Of a stretch of DNA of 64,000 bases, positions 9,583-18,554 are shown in pieces; positions within the stretch are counted from its first letter, which is position 1, and the number at the start of each line of letters is the position of its first letter. The notes beneath the pieces were generated by a model. The model was not told the origin of the DNA. It did no database searches and was given only the letters and a program-made list of their open reading frames with translations. This DNA comes from Bacillus sp. V59.32b (GTDB taxonomy: Bacteria; Bacillota; Bacilli; Bacillales; DSM-1321). The translations under genes were made by a program, and so were the position numbers. The stretch lies in the NCBI RefSeq assembly GCF_003429085.1, contig NZ_QVTC01000060.1:1-64000 (forward strand), written 5' to 3'.

Positions 9583-10896
9583 ATGGAGCAAAATAATTTT
9601 GAAAGATTTAAGCTGCAAAGCTATATTATAGACGCGGTGGAAGCGTTAGGTTTTGATAAACCGACTGAAATTCAGGAAAGAGTCATTCCTTCCGTATTAA
9701 AAGGGACAAGTCTGATTGGTCAATCGCAAACAGGGACGGGCAAAACACATTCCTACTTGCTGCCAATCATGAATAAGATCATTCCCGGTAATGAAGAAGT
9801 GCAGGCAATTATCAGTGCCCCGACACGAGAGCTTGCGACTCAACTCTACCAGGAAGCGCAGAAGATCGCCGAGCATTTCCCGGCTGAAGCGCCTATCCAG
9901 ATTCGTTTGCTTGTTGGCGGTACAGACAAGCAGCGTACGATTGATAAATTAAAAACCCAGCCTCAGCTTGTCATTGGCACACCGGGTCGAATCAAAGACC
10001 TTGTGGATGAACAGGCGCTCCATGTTTTCTCAGCGACTATGCTTGTAGTCGATGAAGCTGACCTTATGCTTGATATGGGATTTATTGAGGATGTCGATAA
10101 GTTTGCGTCAAGAATGGCCCAGAACATTCAGATGCTTGTCTTTTCTGCAACCATTCCGGAAAAGCTCAAGCCGTTTTTGAAAAAATACATGGACAATCCT
10201 AAGCACATCCAAGTCGATCCGAAGAAGGTGGTCGCTGAGAAAATCGAGCATGTATTAGTGCCGCTCCGCCATCGGAATAAGAAACAACTGCTGCACGATA
10301 TAATCGTTCAATATAATCCGTATCTGGCCATCGTGTTTACGAACACAAAGAAAATGGCGGACGAAGTCGCAGATAGCTTGATTGAACAAGGGCTTCGGGT
10401 TGGTCGGATACATGGCGACCTGAGTCCGCGTGATCGCAAGAAAATGATGAAGCAAATTAATAGCCTGGAGTATCAGTACATTGTAGCAACAGATTTGGCT
10501 TCCAGAGGTATTGACATCGAAGGCGTCAGCCATGTCATCAATTATGAATTGCCGGCCGATCTTGACTTTTATGTGCACAGAACGGGCAGAACGGCGCGGG
10601 CAGGATACTCTGGAGTTGCGGCGACCATTTATGAAACATCGGATGAGGATGCTTTAAACCGCTTGGAAAAGATGGGTATCACATTTAAGAATATAGACAT
10701 CGATAAAGGCGAATGGGTCGAGATTGATGAACGGAACAAGCGGAAAAACCGCAAAAGGCAAGGGAACGAAATTGATGCAATGGCGAAAAGCCATGTCAAA
10801 AAACCGGCAAAAGTAAAACCGGGTTATAAAAAGAAACTGCAGCGCGAAGTAGAAGGTTTTAAAAAGCGTCAGCGCCGCGTTCAGAAAAAGAAATAA
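9583..10896 (+). CDS. cshB: DEAD-box RNA helicase CshB
   Basis: 437-residue ATP-dependent RNA helicase. The motifs appear in order: Q motif (TEIQERVIP), Walker A SQTGTGKT, PTRELA, GTPGR, VDEADLML, SAT, then the C-terminal domain with HGDLSPRDR, TDLASRGID and HRTGRTARAG. A basic tail of ~60 residues rich in K and R probably binds RNA. Position between yqfQ and nfo and the overall length match B. subtilis CshB (YqfR), a cold-shock helicase. Start ATG after AAAGGAG. Confidence 0.94.
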   Translation: MEQNNFERFKLQSYIIDAVEALGFDKPTEIQERVIPSVLKGTSLIGQSQTGTGKTHSYLLPIMNKIIPGNEEVQAIISAPTRELATQLYQEAQKIAEHFPAEAPIQIRLLVGGTDKQRTIDKLKTQPQLVIGTPGRIKDLVDEQALHVFSATMLVVDEADLMLDMGFIEDVDKFASRMAQNIQMLVFSATIPEKLKPFLKKYMDNPKHIQVDPKKVVAEKIEHVLVPLRHRNKKQLLHDIIVQYNPYLAIVFTNTKKMADEVADSLIEQGLRVGRIHGDLSPRDRKKMMKQINSLEYQYIVATDLASRGIDIEGVSHVINYELPADLDFYVHRTGRTARAGYSGVAATIYETSDEDALNRLEKMGITFKNIDIDKGEWVEIDERNKRKNRKRQGNEIDAMAKSHVKKPAKVKPGYKKKLQREVEGFKKRQRRVQKKK

Positions 10897-10914
10897 GACG
10901 GGGGAATACGAGAT

Positions 10915-11805
10915 ATGTTGAAAATTGGTTCACATGTGTCCATGAGCGGAAAGGATATGCTCTTGGGTTCAAGCAAGGAAGCTGTTTCTTACGGAGCAAA
11001 TACGTTTATGATTTATACAGGGGCGCCGCAGAATACAAGACGGAAAAAGATTGAAGATTTGAATATAGAAGCAGGCAGAAACCATATGGAGCTAAATGGA
11101 ATCGATGAAATTGTCGTCCACGCGCCATATATCATTAATATCGGAAACGCAGTAAACCCTGCAACGTTTGAGTTGGGCGTCAGTTTCCTTCGAAGTGAAA
11201 TCGAACGGACAGAAGCACTCGGAGCAAAGCAGATTGTCCTTCATCCGGGAGCCCATGTAGGCGAAGGCACGGAAGTGGGGATTAAGAAGATTGTTGAAGG
11301 CTTGAATGAGGTCTTGACGGAAGACCAGCAAGTACAGATTGCTCTTGAGACAATGGCGGGAAAAGGTTCAGAATGCGGAAAGAATTTTGAAGAGCTTGCG
11401 ATGATTATGGATGGGGTAAATTTGAGTGACAAGCTGTCCGTTTGTTTTGACACATGCCATACCCACGATGCAGGCTATAACATTGCCCGGGATTTTGATG
11501 GTGTCTTGAATGAATTTGATAAGATTGTCGGCATTGACCGGATTAAAGTTCTTCATATCAATGACAGTAAAAACGCTGTCGGAATGCGAAAAGACCGTCA
11601 CGAGAATATCGGCTTTGGCCATATCGGATTCGAAGCATTAAGCTATATCGTGCACCATCCGCAGCTTGAGAATATTCCAAAGATCCTGGAAACCCCATAT
11701 GTCGGGGAAGATAAGAAAAATAAAAAGCCTCCCTATTTATTTGAGATTGAAATGCTCAAGAATAAAGCGTTTGATGACAATTTGCTTGATAAGATCATGG
11801 CCTGA
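10915..11805 (+). CDS. nfo: Endonuclease IV (AP endonuclease)
   Basis: 296-residue zinc-dependent AP endonuclease (Nfo/YqfS) that cuts DNA 5' of abasic sites in base-excision repair. TIM-barrel signatures: GSHVSMSG at the start, [41 protein letters not shown] and HINDSKN. The histidine, aspartate and glutamate zinc ligands lie in these motifs. It sits 18 nt after cshB and is probably co-transcribed with it. Confidence 0.96.
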   Translation: MLKIGSHVSMSGKDMLLGSSKEAVSYGANTFMIYTGAPQNTRRKKIEDLNIEAGRNHMELNGIDEIVVHAPYIINIGNAVNPATFELGVSFLRSEIERTEALGAKQIVLHPGAHVGEGTEVGIKKIVEGLNEVLTEDQQVQIALETMAGKGSECGKNFEELAMIMDGVNLSDKLSVCFDTCHTHDAGYNIARDFDGVLNEFDKIVGIDRIKVLHINDSKNAVGMRKDRHENIGFGHIGFEALSYIVHHPQLENIPKILETPYVGEDKKNKKPPYLFEIEMLKNKAFDDNLLDKIMA

Positions 11806-11810
11806 AATTG

Positions 11811-11907
11811 AAAGGGACAGTAAAAAACGTATAGGAATGCCGTGACATGTGTGAGATCATTTTTCTCACGCAGTCTTGGCTCCTAAACGGTTTGGCTGTC
11901 CCTTTTC
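11811..11907. terminator. Long inverted repeat between convergent nfo and yqfT
   Basis: AAAGGGACAG (11811-11820) pairs perfectly with CTGTCCCTTT (11896-11905), enclosing a second hairpin GTGAGA/TCTCAC (11851-11869). It fills the gap between convergent genes and probably ends both transcripts. The 75-nt internal loop makes it larger than a simple terminator. Confidence 0.6.
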
Positions 11908-11909
11908 CG

Positions 11910-12173
11910 TTATTTTAAATTAGCGGTCAGCTGCTGAAAGATGGCCTCCAGTTCGTTAGCGGTGGCGAGTCCCGTTTGATCGGCAACCTGCTTGATTGCC
12001 TTTTGCCGTTCAACCTTATTGAAGACATTGATATTCTTTCCGGCTACAACCTTACAAATAATGCTCGCCTGGTCTTTTGTCAGCTTCACATTATATTGAC
12101 GGGCCAAGCCTAAAAGCTCATCAGGCGTGATGGTATTTACTTTGTGGTTAATCATCATTTCAAATAACTTCAT
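11910..12173 (-). CDS. yqfT: YqfT (DUF2624) protein
   Basis: 87-residue cytosolic helical protein of the YqfT/DUF2624 family, function unknown. The conserved features are a short N-terminal helix (KLFEMMINHKVN), a TPDELLGLARQY segment and an amphipathic C-terminus. ATG 12173 directly follows an AGGAGGG site; the longer in-frame extension upstream has none. It is convergent with nfo and divergent from the zinc operon. Confidence 0.82.
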   Translation of the reverse strand: MKLFEMMINHKVNTITPDELLGLARQYNVKLTKDQASIICKVVAGKNINVFNKVERQKAIKQVADQTGLATANELEAIFQQLTANLK

Positions 12174-12246
12174 ACAATCCCTCCTGCCTCTAACATATGA
12201 AGCAGCGATGAACAAGTGAACTAAATCATTCAGTAAATTCGTATCC

Positions 12247-12304
12247 TTTACATTAAGTCGCGTATGCCTTATACTACAGTTTGTAAATCGTAATGATTCT
12301 TAAA
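12247..12304 (+). promoter_or_regulatory. znu promoter with Zur box
   Basis: TTTACA (12247-12252) and TATACT (12270-12275) are separated by exactly 17 nt, a good SigA promoter. Starting at 12284, TAAATCGTAATGATTCTTA matches the left half and centre of the Zur operator (AAATCGTAATNATTACGATTT) well and the right half poorly. The box covers the expected transcription start, so Zur with zinc would block initiation. The regulator is the third gene of the operon. Confidence 0.75.
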
Positions 12305-12330
12305 AAAGGGTGATTCCTTTGGGAGATAAA

Positions 12331-13086
12331 ATGAAAGAACCAATTATTGAGGTTGAAGATTTATCGTATAAATATGCCAAAACCAGCGTCCTCGAACAGG
12401 TCTCTTTAAAGGTGCCTGATGGGGCTTTCCTTGCGCTGGTGGGACCAAACGGCTCCGGAAAATCAACATTGCTTAAATTGATTCTTGGTTTGTTAAAGGT
12501 GCAAAAGGGAACGATTCAGTTATTTGGTGAGGACATCCGCCAATTTAAGCAATGGCAGAGAATCGGTTTTGTTTCACAAAAGGCCAATTCGTTTAATTCC
12601 GGGTTTCCTGCTACTGTTTTTGAAGTGGTCCAGAGCGGATTGACAAAAAAAATCGGTTTGTTTACTTTTCCAAAAAAAGAACATAAACAAAAGGTGCTGG
12701 AGGTTTTGGATTCAGTGGAAATGCTTGAGTTCAAAGACCGGAATATCGGTGAACTATCAGGCGGCCAGCAGCAGCGGGTTTTCATTGCCAGGGCATTGGT
12801 CAGCGAACCTCGGTTGTTGATTTTAGACGAACCTACTGTAGGGGTAGATTCAAAGCATGTCCAACAATTTTATGAAATGCTGGAGATGCTTAATAAAGAA
12901 ATGGGGATTACCCTTATTCTCGTCACGCATGACGTAGGAACAGTGACGGAGAAGGTGACCCATGTTGCCTGTCTAAATAAAAGGCTCCATTTCCATGGAG
13001 ACGCTGATGAATACCGGTCCTTAAATGACAAGGAGTTTTCATCTATATATGGTCACGGCGTACAGCTGTTAAGTCATAATCACTAA
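12331..13086 (+). CDS. znuC: Zinc ABC transporter ATP-binding protein
   Basis: 251-residue ABC ATPase: Walker A GPNGSGKST near residue 37, signature LSGGQQQR, Walker B LLILDEP, and the switch histidine in LVTHD. The context (metal-type permease, then Fur-family regulator, and a Zur box upstream) assigns it to zinc uptake. ATG 12331 follows GGGAG at 7 nt; an in-frame GTG at 12310 is less likely. No periplasmic binding protein gene is next to it, so the solute-binding partner (ZnuA/AdcA type) must be encoded elsewhere. Confidence 0.9.
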   Translation: MKEPIIEVEDLSYKYAKTSVLEQVSLKVPDGAFLALVGPNGSGKSTLLKLILGLLKVQKGTIQLFGEDIRQFKQWQRIGFVSQKANSFNSGFPATVFEVVQSGLTKKIGLFTFPKKEHKQKVLEVLDSVEMLEFKDRNIGELSGGQQQRVFIARALVSEPRLLILDEPTVGVDSKHVQQFYEMLEMLNKEMGITLILVTHDVGTVTEKVTHVACLNKRLHFHGDADEYRSLNDKEFSSIYGHGVQLLSHNH

Positions 13087-13110
13087 TGTTTTGGAGGATA
13101 GGGGGGCCCC

Positions 13111-13950
13111 ATGCTTTCGGGTATATTTCAGTTTGAATTTTTGCAAAATGCTTTTCTGACAGGAATCATCATTGGTGCGCTTGCTCCTTTATTGGGCGTG
13201 TTTGTAGTAGTACGTAGGATGTCTCTTATAGCTGATGCGCTAAGTCATGTGACACTGGCAGGGATAGCGTTCAGCCTGTTGCTGGAAAAAAGATTCATGG
13301 CTTTGGCGGGAATGAATCCCCTGTATATGGGGATGGCATTTTCTGTTATAGGCTCGCTGTTTATCGAACGGCTGAGAAATGTGTATAAACATTATCAGGA
13401 GCTCGCGATTCCAATCATCCTGTCAGGTGGGATTGGAATAAGTGTGGTCTTCATATCTATCGCGGACGGCTTTAATGCCGATTTATACGGATATTTATTC
13501 GGCAGTGTCAGCGCAGTAAGCCGCAATGATTTATGGGTCATTATTTCAGTCTGCGTGATTGTCGTTCTCACGATCATCTTTTTATATAAGGAACTATTTC
13601 TTTTATCTTTTGACGAAGAACATGCTAAAGCTTCGGGAATCCCAGCAAAATGGATTCATTTTATTTTTATTATCATGGTTGCATTGGTGATTTCCGCTTC
13701 GATGAGGGTGGTCGGCATTTTGCTAGTTTCGGCTTTGATGACGCTTCCTGTTGCCGCAAGCCTCCGCTTTGCAAAAGGGTTTAAACAAACGATATTCTAT
13801 TCCATTTTGTTTGGAGAGGTTTCGGTTACGGGCGGATTGTTCTTATCTTACTATTTAGACTTGGCTCCAGGTGGAACCATTGTCATGATTGCGGTTGGAT
13901 TGCTGATCGTTTCGATCATGGTCGATAAAATGAAAGCAAGAATTTCGTAA
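13111..13950 (+). CDS. znuB: Zinc ABC transporter permease
   Basis: 279-residue permease of the ABC-3 metal-transport family with about eight hydrophobic helices. Family features include GALAPLLGVFVVVRRMSLI near the N-terminus, DALSHVTLAGIAFS (the segment that contacts the ATPase) and ASGIPAKWIHF. It forms the membrane channel with ZnuC, 24 nt upstream, and is followed by zur after 14 nt. Confidence 0.92.
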   Translation: MLSGIFQFEFLQNAFLTGIIIGALAPLLGVFVVVRRMSLIADALSHVTLAGIAFSLLLEKRFMALAGMNPLYMGMAFSVIGSLFIERLRNVYKHYQELAIPIILSGGIGISVVFISIADGFNADLYGYLFGSVSAVSRNDLWVIISVCVIVVLTIIFLYKELFLLSFDEEHAKASGIPAKWIHFIFIIMVALVISASMRVVGILLVSALMTLPVAASLRFAKGFKQTIFYSILFGEVSVTGGLFLSYYLDLAPGGTIVMIAVGLLIVSIMVDKMKARIS

Positions 13951-13964
13951 GGCGGGTGATTTGA

Positions 13965-14381
13965 ATGAATGTGGAAACAGCCATGCAGTTGTTAAAAGAA
14001 AAGGGTTTTAAGCATACTGGAAAACGCGAGGAAATGCTTCAGCTCTTTTCAGCGAGCAATAAATATTTAACAGCTAAGGATGTTCTGGAATCCATGAAAG
14101 ATGATTATCCAGGTTTAAGCTTTGATACGATTTATCGAAACCTTTCTCTTTTTGTAGAGCATGAAATATTTGAGATGACGGAACTTGCCGGTGAAAAGCA
14201 TTTCCGCTTTACATGCAGCCACGAGAGCCACCATCATCACTTCATTTGTATGGGCTGTGGCAAGACGAAGGAAATTGAAACATGTCCAATGGGCGGCTTG
14301 GAGGAAAGTTTGCAGGATTATGATGTCTCCGGCCATAAATTTGAAATCTACGGACGCTGCCCCGAGTGCAAGGTTTCATAA
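13965..14381 (+). CDS. zur: Fur-family zinc regulator Zur
   Basis: 138 residues. An N-terminal winged helix-turn-helix ([25 protein letters not shown]) is followed by a C-terminal dimerisation domain. That domain has the Fur-family [12 protein letters not shown] motif (metal ligands) and two zinc-binding CxxC-type pairs (MGCGK, CPECK). Its place at the end of the znu operon and the Zur box at the operon promoter indicate autoregulated zinc control rather than iron (Fur) or peroxide (PerR). Equivalent to B. subtilis YqfV. Confidence 0.92.
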   Translation: MNVETAMQLLKEKGFKHTGKREEMLQLFSASNKYLTAKDVLESMKDDYPGLSFDTIYRNLSLFVEHEIFEMTELAGEKHFRFTCSHESHHHHFICMGCGKTKEIETCPMGGLEESLQDYDVSGHKFEIYGRCPECKVS

Positions 14382-14391
14382 GGACTTTGAC

Positions 14392-14434
14392 AAAAAGGCT
14401 GTCTTTTCCGCAATGGAATAGACAGCCTTTTTTA
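14392..14434 (+). terminator. znu-zur operon terminator
   Basis: AAAAAGGCTGTC (14392-14403) pairs with GACAGCCTTTTT (14421-14432), followed by more T. A strong Rho-independent terminator, probably bidirectional. Confidence 0.92.
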
Positions 14435-14490
14435 TCGTTGTGATTTTTTGGGAAATGTCTAGTTATGTCGTACAAACGGCCCCTCTTTTC

Positions 14491-15060
14491 TTAATTTTCT
14501 TTCAGCCATCGATTGACCCACTTCCTAGCCTCAGCCCAGTTGTCGACGCGGATGACTTGTTCGGGAATCGGCAGCCTGTTGTATGGTGTGTCGAATAAGA
14601 TGACTGGAATATTGCATTCAGTGGCAATCGCGACCGCGTTGTCATGTTTATCTTCAAAGAAAATATCCACCCCGAATTTTTTGGCTGTTTCCACTTTATC
14701 ATGAGACCCGGTTAACTCGATATGATTAAAGAGGATTCCATGCTTATGGAACCAGCTTTCCGTGACTTCCAAAAGGTCTTGGTGCCGGGCGCTAATAAAG
14801 TATAAATCAGCTATTTCGACCCATTCTGAAAGTGATTCTTTGGCTCCTTTCGATAGCTGTGATTCCGAGTAAATAATCGGTTCGTGTTCGGCGAACCACT
14901 CTGCAAAAGCTTCATGGGAAATATTGATGAACGGATTTAAGTCGTATTCCGTAATATCTTCATCCGCCAGGTTTAATTGAAAAGCTTTATTTAAAAAAGG
15001 AATCATCGAATCGGGACGGGTCACCGTTCCATCTATGTCAATACCAAAGCGTTTTTTCAT
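14491..15060 (-). CDS. yqfW: HAD-type nucleotidase YqfW
   Basis: 189-residue HAD-superfamily phosphatase in the NT5C/5'(3')-deoxyribonucleotidase group. Motif I is FGIDIDGTVT (residues 5-14), with the nucleophile and acid aspartates; motif II is YFISAR; motif III/IV is the K...FFEDKHDNA segment. Predicted substrate is nucleoside monophosphate, but specificity cannot be read from the sequence. ATG after AAAAGGAG. Confidence 0.88.
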   Translation of the reverse strand: MKKRFGIDIDGTVTRPDSMIPFLNKAFQLNLADEDITEYDLNPFINISHEAFAEWFAEHEPIIYSESQLSKGAKESLSEWVEIADLYFISARHQDLLEVTESWFHKHGILFNHIELTGSHDKVETAKKFGVDIFFEDKHDNAVAIATECNIPVILFDTPYNRLPIPEQVIRVDNWAEARKWVNRWLKEN

Positions 15061-15198
15061 TGTTTTCTCCTTTTCTTTGAGTGAAATGCCAATCCTAATT
15101 AAGAAATACTATCCATGATATGAAACCTTTTTCAAGTGGATTTTTGCAGAAACCACATACACTATAAATGCTCCTATCTTTTGAAAAGCGAGGGATGC

Positions 15199-15669
15199 GT
15201 GTTGGACGATAACCAAAACAGTTATTCCAGTTTGGATGATGAAATGGAAACCGCTCGAAAAAGTGAGTCAGATGCCGTTTACCGTAGTCCTAATGTAACT
15301 GGCGACTTTGACAGCCTTCAATTCGAAACGACAACTCCGGAGTCAATCAGCAGCCTGAATGACGATAACAGGTATAATGAAGAAACTTCCGCAGAGTTAG
15401 CGGTACCACAGCGTTTGAATAGAAGTGATGCGACTGGTTCAGATGGTGAAAACGGATCTGAACAAAGGAATTCAGGAACGACATTTGGTGTTTCTGGATT
15501 AGCTTTGTCTGTGCTTTCCCTTTTTATCATGCCAATCTTGCTCGGATTCGCGGGTATTGTGCTGGGATTCGTTGCACGAAGACGGGGAGCAAACACTCTT
15601 GGCGCTTGGGCGATCGGCGTTGGAGCAGTTTCCATCATCGTCGGGATCTTTATTCTCCCGTTTTTTTAG
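15199..15669 (+). CDS. yqfX: Membrane protein with C-terminal DUF4190-like domain (YqfX-like)
   Basis: About 156 residues: a ~100-residue hydrophilic N-terminus rich in S, N, D and E, then two adjacent membrane helices joined by a glycine-rich turn (GFVARRRGANTLGAWAIGVG). That layout is typical of DUF4190/YqfX proteins. GTG 15199 (or TTG 15202) follows GAGGG; there is no better start. Same position as yqfX in B. subtilis, convergent with ispG. Function unknown. Confidence 0.72.
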   Translation: MLDDNQNSYSSLDDEMETARKSESDAVYRSPNVTGDFDSLQFETTTPESISSLNDDNRYNEETSAELAVPQRLNRSDATGSDGENGSEQRNSGTTFGVSGLALSVLSLFIMPILLGFAGIVLGFVARRRGANTLGAWAIGVGAVSIIVGIFILPFF

Positions 15670-15699
15670 CAGGTAAGAAAGTAAAAACTTTCTACCTGC
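15669..15699. repeat. Inverted repeat at the yqfX stop codon
   Basis: GCAGGTA-GAAAGT and ACTTTC-TACCTGC pair around AAAA with a one-base bulge, starting at the last base of the yqfX stop codon. There is no T tract after it, so it is not a classic terminator; it may stabilise the 3' end. Confidence 0.5.
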
Positions 15700-15760
15700 A
15701 TAAGGGAATTACGCCTCTGTCTCGCCTTTACAAGGATCAATTTTTAAATAATAGGGCACA

Positions 15761-15798
15761 AAAATGCTTGGATTCAGTTTATGAATCCAAGCGTTTTT
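15761..15798. terminator. Bidirectional terminator between yqfX and ispG
   Basis: GCTTGGATTC (15766-15775) pairs with GAATCCAAGC (15783-15792). It is followed by GTTTTTAA on the plus strand and ATTTTTG on the minus strand, so it can serve both convergent genes. Confidence 0.9.
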
Positions 15799-15804
15799 AA
15801 TTTT

Positions 15805-16914
15805 TTATAAAATTGGGGCTTGCTCGCTTTTTTGCTTCTCATAATATTCTTCAGCAATTTTGTCGATTTCTTTTTTGAGCTCCTCGACCATTGTTTCTTC
15901 CGGTACTTTTCTGACAATTTGACCTTTGCGGAACAGCAATCCTTCACCGCGAGCTCCGGCAATCCCGATATCGGCCTCCCTAGCCTCCCCAGGACCATTA
16001 ACGGCACAGCCCAGGACGGAAACCTTGATCGGCGCTTTTACGGTTTGAATATATTCTTCCACTTCGTTTGCAATACTGATTAAGTCGATTTCGATTCTGC
16101 CGCATGTCGGGCATGAAATCAATGTCGCCATATTCGAAGCCAGTCCGAATGATTTCAGCAATTCACGCGCTACCTTTACTTCCTCGACAGGATCGGCACT
16201 GAGGGATATACGGACCGTGTTACCGATTCCTTTGTTTAAAATTGCCCCGAGACCGGCGGCACTCTTCACCGTACCGGAAAAAAGTGTTCCAGATTCAGTG
16301 ATGCCCAGATGAAGCGGATAATCAAAAGCTTGGGCCGCTTTCTCATACGCTTCGATGGCTAAATTAACATCGGATGCCTTCATGGAAACGATGATATCGT
16401 GAAAATCAAGGTCTTCCAGGATTTTTATATGGTGCAAGGCACTTTCTACCATGCCGTCAGCGGTAGGATAACCATATTTTTCAATAATGCGCTTTTCCAA
16501 AGAACCAGCATTAACCCCGATGCGAATCGGGATCCCTTTTGCTTTTGCCGCTTGGACAACAGCTTCAACCTTTTCACGGCGACCGATATTTCCCGGGTTG
16601 ATGCGGATTTTGTCCGCGCCCCCTTCAATTGCCTTCAAAGCAAGCTTGTAATCAAAGTGAATATCTACAACAAGCGGTATATTAATTCGTTTTTTTATCT
16701 CAGGAATGGCGTCAGCGGCTCTCTCGTCCGGACAAGCGACACGGACAATCTGGCAGCCTGCTTCTTCCAGCCGCAGGATTTCAGCTACTGTAGCTTCGAC
16801 GTCGTGTGTCTTTGTAGTCGTCATACTTTGAACGACGACCTCGTTATTGCCGCCAATTGTTATATTACCGACTTTAACGGGGCGGGTTTTGGTACGATGT
16901 ATAAGTTCACTCAA
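15805..16914 (-). CDS. ispG: 4-hydroxy-3-methylbut-2-en-1-yl diphosphate synthase IspG
   Basis: 369-residue [4Fe-4S] enzyme of the MEP pathway (GcpE/YqfY), one step before IspH. N-terminal TIM barrel ([28 protein letters not shown]). The C-terminal cluster domain has ISCPTCGR and [12 protein letters not shown]; the three cysteines and following glutamate ligand are in these motifs. The start is TTG at 16914, 8 nt after AAAGGAGAG. Both cluster-dependent MEP genes lie within 9 kb. Confidence 0.96.
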   Translation of the reverse strand: MSELIHRTKTRPVKVGNITIGGNNEVVVQSMTTTKTHDVEATVAEILRLEEAGCQIVRVACPDERAADAIPEIKKRINIPLVVDIHFDYKLALKAIEGGADKIRINPGNIGRREKVEAVVQAAKAKGIPIRIGVNAGSLEKRIIEKYGYPTADGMVESALHHIKILEDLDFHDIIVSMKASDVNLAIEAYEKAAQAFDYPLHLGITESGTLFSGTVKSAAGLGAILNKGIGNTVRISLSADPVEEVKVARELLKSFGLASNMATLISCPTCGRIEIDLISIANEVEEYIQTVKAPIKVSVLGCAVNGPGEAREADIGIAGARGEGLLFRKGQIVRKVPEETMVEELKKEIDKIAEEYYEKQKSEQAPIL

Positions 16915-17036
16915 GTGGAATTCTCTCCTTTTGGAAAAAATCAGATTTCAATTCGGATCATTATTTTTTATGATTCATTCAATATTGTATCAATGTTAGG
17001 AGCTAATTGACAAGCAATAGAATTTATTCCGCTTTA

Positions 17037-17161
17037 ACGGGCAGTAAGACCCCACTTCAAGACTTGGATGGAAAAACAAGGATAATTCGGGGAGCAACTG
17101 CCCGTAAAAGTCCGATTGGTTAAAAACTAACCATTGGTGGGGGATGAACAAAACCCCCACC
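17037..17161. repeat. Three-stem structured intergenic element
   Basis: Three inverted repeats follow one another between yqfZ and ispG. ACGGGCAGT (17037-17045) pairs with ACTGCCCGT (17097-17105), perfect over 9 bp. CCGATTGGTTA (from 17112) pairs imperfectly with TAACCATTGG. GGTGGGGG (17136-17143) pairs with CCCCCACC (17154-17161). The last stem could act as the yqfZ terminator on the minus strand, although no T run follows directly. The whole looks like a folded RNA or a short non-coding repeat element. Confidence 0.65.
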
Positions 17162-17176
17162 GATGGAAGTTTCACT

Positions 17177-17512
17177 TTATTGGGACGGGCCCTTTTGTTT
17201 TTCATACACCGGAATTCTATAGGTTTTTCCGATTTGCATTTCCTCCGGATTCAGCCCGTTATTTAATTCCTGGAAATCGCGGATTAACGTTTCTATAGAA
17301 ACGGTCAGGCTGCCTTCCTCTTTTTCACTGATCGTAAGCAGCGTATCGCCCGGGCTAATCGTCACCTCTGTATATGGGACGGATGATTTTTCAGTTTGTA
17401 TCGGATATGCGCCTGCTTTAACTCCCGACGTCGGCAGGGTGCCTGTCGTTAAATCAAAATAAATAATGAATCCAATGAAACATAAGGTAAGAAAAAGCAG
17501 CAATTGTTTCAT
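17177..17512 (-). CDS. yqfZ: LysM-domain protein YqfZ
   Basis: 111 residues: an N-terminal hydrophobic anchor (LLLFLTLCFIGFIIYF), a short linker, then a LysM-like cell-wall-binding domain (TISPGDTLLTISEKEEG, EELNNGL-type motif, IGKTYRIPVY). Probably secreted or membrane-anchored, facing the wall. ATG 17512 is preceded by GAGGAG at 9 nt; a TTG three codons upstream touches the ribosome site. Position between ispG and yqgB is as in B. subtilis. Confidence 0.82.
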   Translation of the reverse strand: MKQLLLFLTLCFIGFIIYFDLTTGTLPTSGVKAGAYPIQTEKSSVPYTEVTISPGDTLLTISEKEEGSLTVSIETLIRDFQELNNGLNPEEMQIGKTYRIPVYEKQKGPSQ

Positions 17513-17587
17513 TTTTTCCAACTCCTCAAGCTTGTATTACTACAATATATGGGGGAGTGTTTGGATTATGCCTAAAATTCGGCATAA

Positions 17588-17622
17588 ATAAAAAAAGCTT
17601 GGACTAAACTCATGTCCAAGCT
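17588..17622 (-). terminator. yqgB terminator
   Basis: AGCTTGGAC (17596-17604) pairs with GTCCAAGCT (17614-17622). Reading the minus strand, the stem is followed by TTTTTTT. Confidence 0.88.
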
Positions 17623-17633
17623 CTCATATGACT

Positions 17634-18410
17634 TTATTTTGCTTCCTCGCCCTCAGGTACTTCCTTAATAGAGAGATAAAGCATGACCAATGTCACGAAC
17701 CAGCTGATCAGGATCCCGAACGGAACCGGTGCCTGAAATGCATCCATGATGGTAAAGAAGAAAGTCGGTAGTACGATGGCATAGGCTGTCAATCTCCAAC
17801 TATGACGGTACGAGATGTTCTTATTCAGACTCTTTATAAAGGAGAGGCCAAATAACGCCAAAAACGAAATCTTAAGAAAGTTGACGGCCGCTGTGAACAA
17901 ATACATCATCACGATAAGAACGGGAAGGACGATGACTAAGCTGGAATCAGCTGTTTCCAGATAATCATTGAGTTCAACGCTTGTGATCGTAAATCCTTCA
18001 AACATCGAATAGGGGTTTGATTGGGCTTGGCCCGCAGTCACAAAAACTACTTCATTCTTTAAGAGGCCTACTCCATTTTCAGTTTGATCGGCGATATTGC
18101 TGCTCGTCCACTCACCGGTATCATCTAAAATAATTTGGAAGCCGGCTTTGTTTACGACAATAGGCTCGTCCGCTTCAGAGGTTAGTGCTCCATTTTTAAT
18201 CTCAAAGGGAGGTAGATCCTCTTTGACGGTTTCTTGAAATGCATGAATTCCGCTTTGGAGAGCTGTACTAAAATAGTAAGCCGGCGGAATGATTGAAATG
18301 AGAGTCAGCAGAAAAACAAAAGCTATGGTTTTTCCGATTCCCTGATTGCGAAATGCAGCCATGTCTCTCGGGGAATACAAACTTACAATCAATTGCTTGA
18401 AAATATTCAA
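17634..18410 (-). CDS. yqgB: DUF1189 membrane protein (YqgB-like)
   Basis: 258-residue integral membrane protein of the DUF1189 family, function unknown. The family N-terminus IFKQLIVSLYSPRDMAAF is followed by one helix, a ~110-residue external region, and four hydrophobic helices. TTG 18410 gives that family start, with AAGGTG nine bases upstream; a GTG at 18422 is possible but too close to the ribosome site. It is divergent from the next gene. Confidence 0.8.
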   Translation of the reverse strand: MNIFKQLIVSLYSPRDMAAFRNQGIGKTIAFVFLLTLISIIPPAYYFSTALQSGIHAFQETVKEDLPPFEIKNGALTSEADEPIVVNKAGFQIILDDTGEWTSSNIADQTENGVGLLKNEVVFVTAGQAQSNPYSMFEGFTITSVELNDYLETADSSLVIVLPVLIVMMYLFTAAVNFLKISFLALFGLSFIKSLNKNISYRHSWRLTAYAIVLPTFFFTIMDAFQAPVPFGILISWFVTLVMLYLSIKEVPEGEEAK

Positions 18411-18554
18411 TATCGACAACACCTTTTATAAAGAAATCACACCGTTTATTTTATCGGTCACAAATGAAGAAAACAACCTTTTGTACTTTGAAATATTAAG
18501 CTTAGATTAATTTTTGGGCAAATTCCTTTACATAAATTTCACTTTTTTATCATA

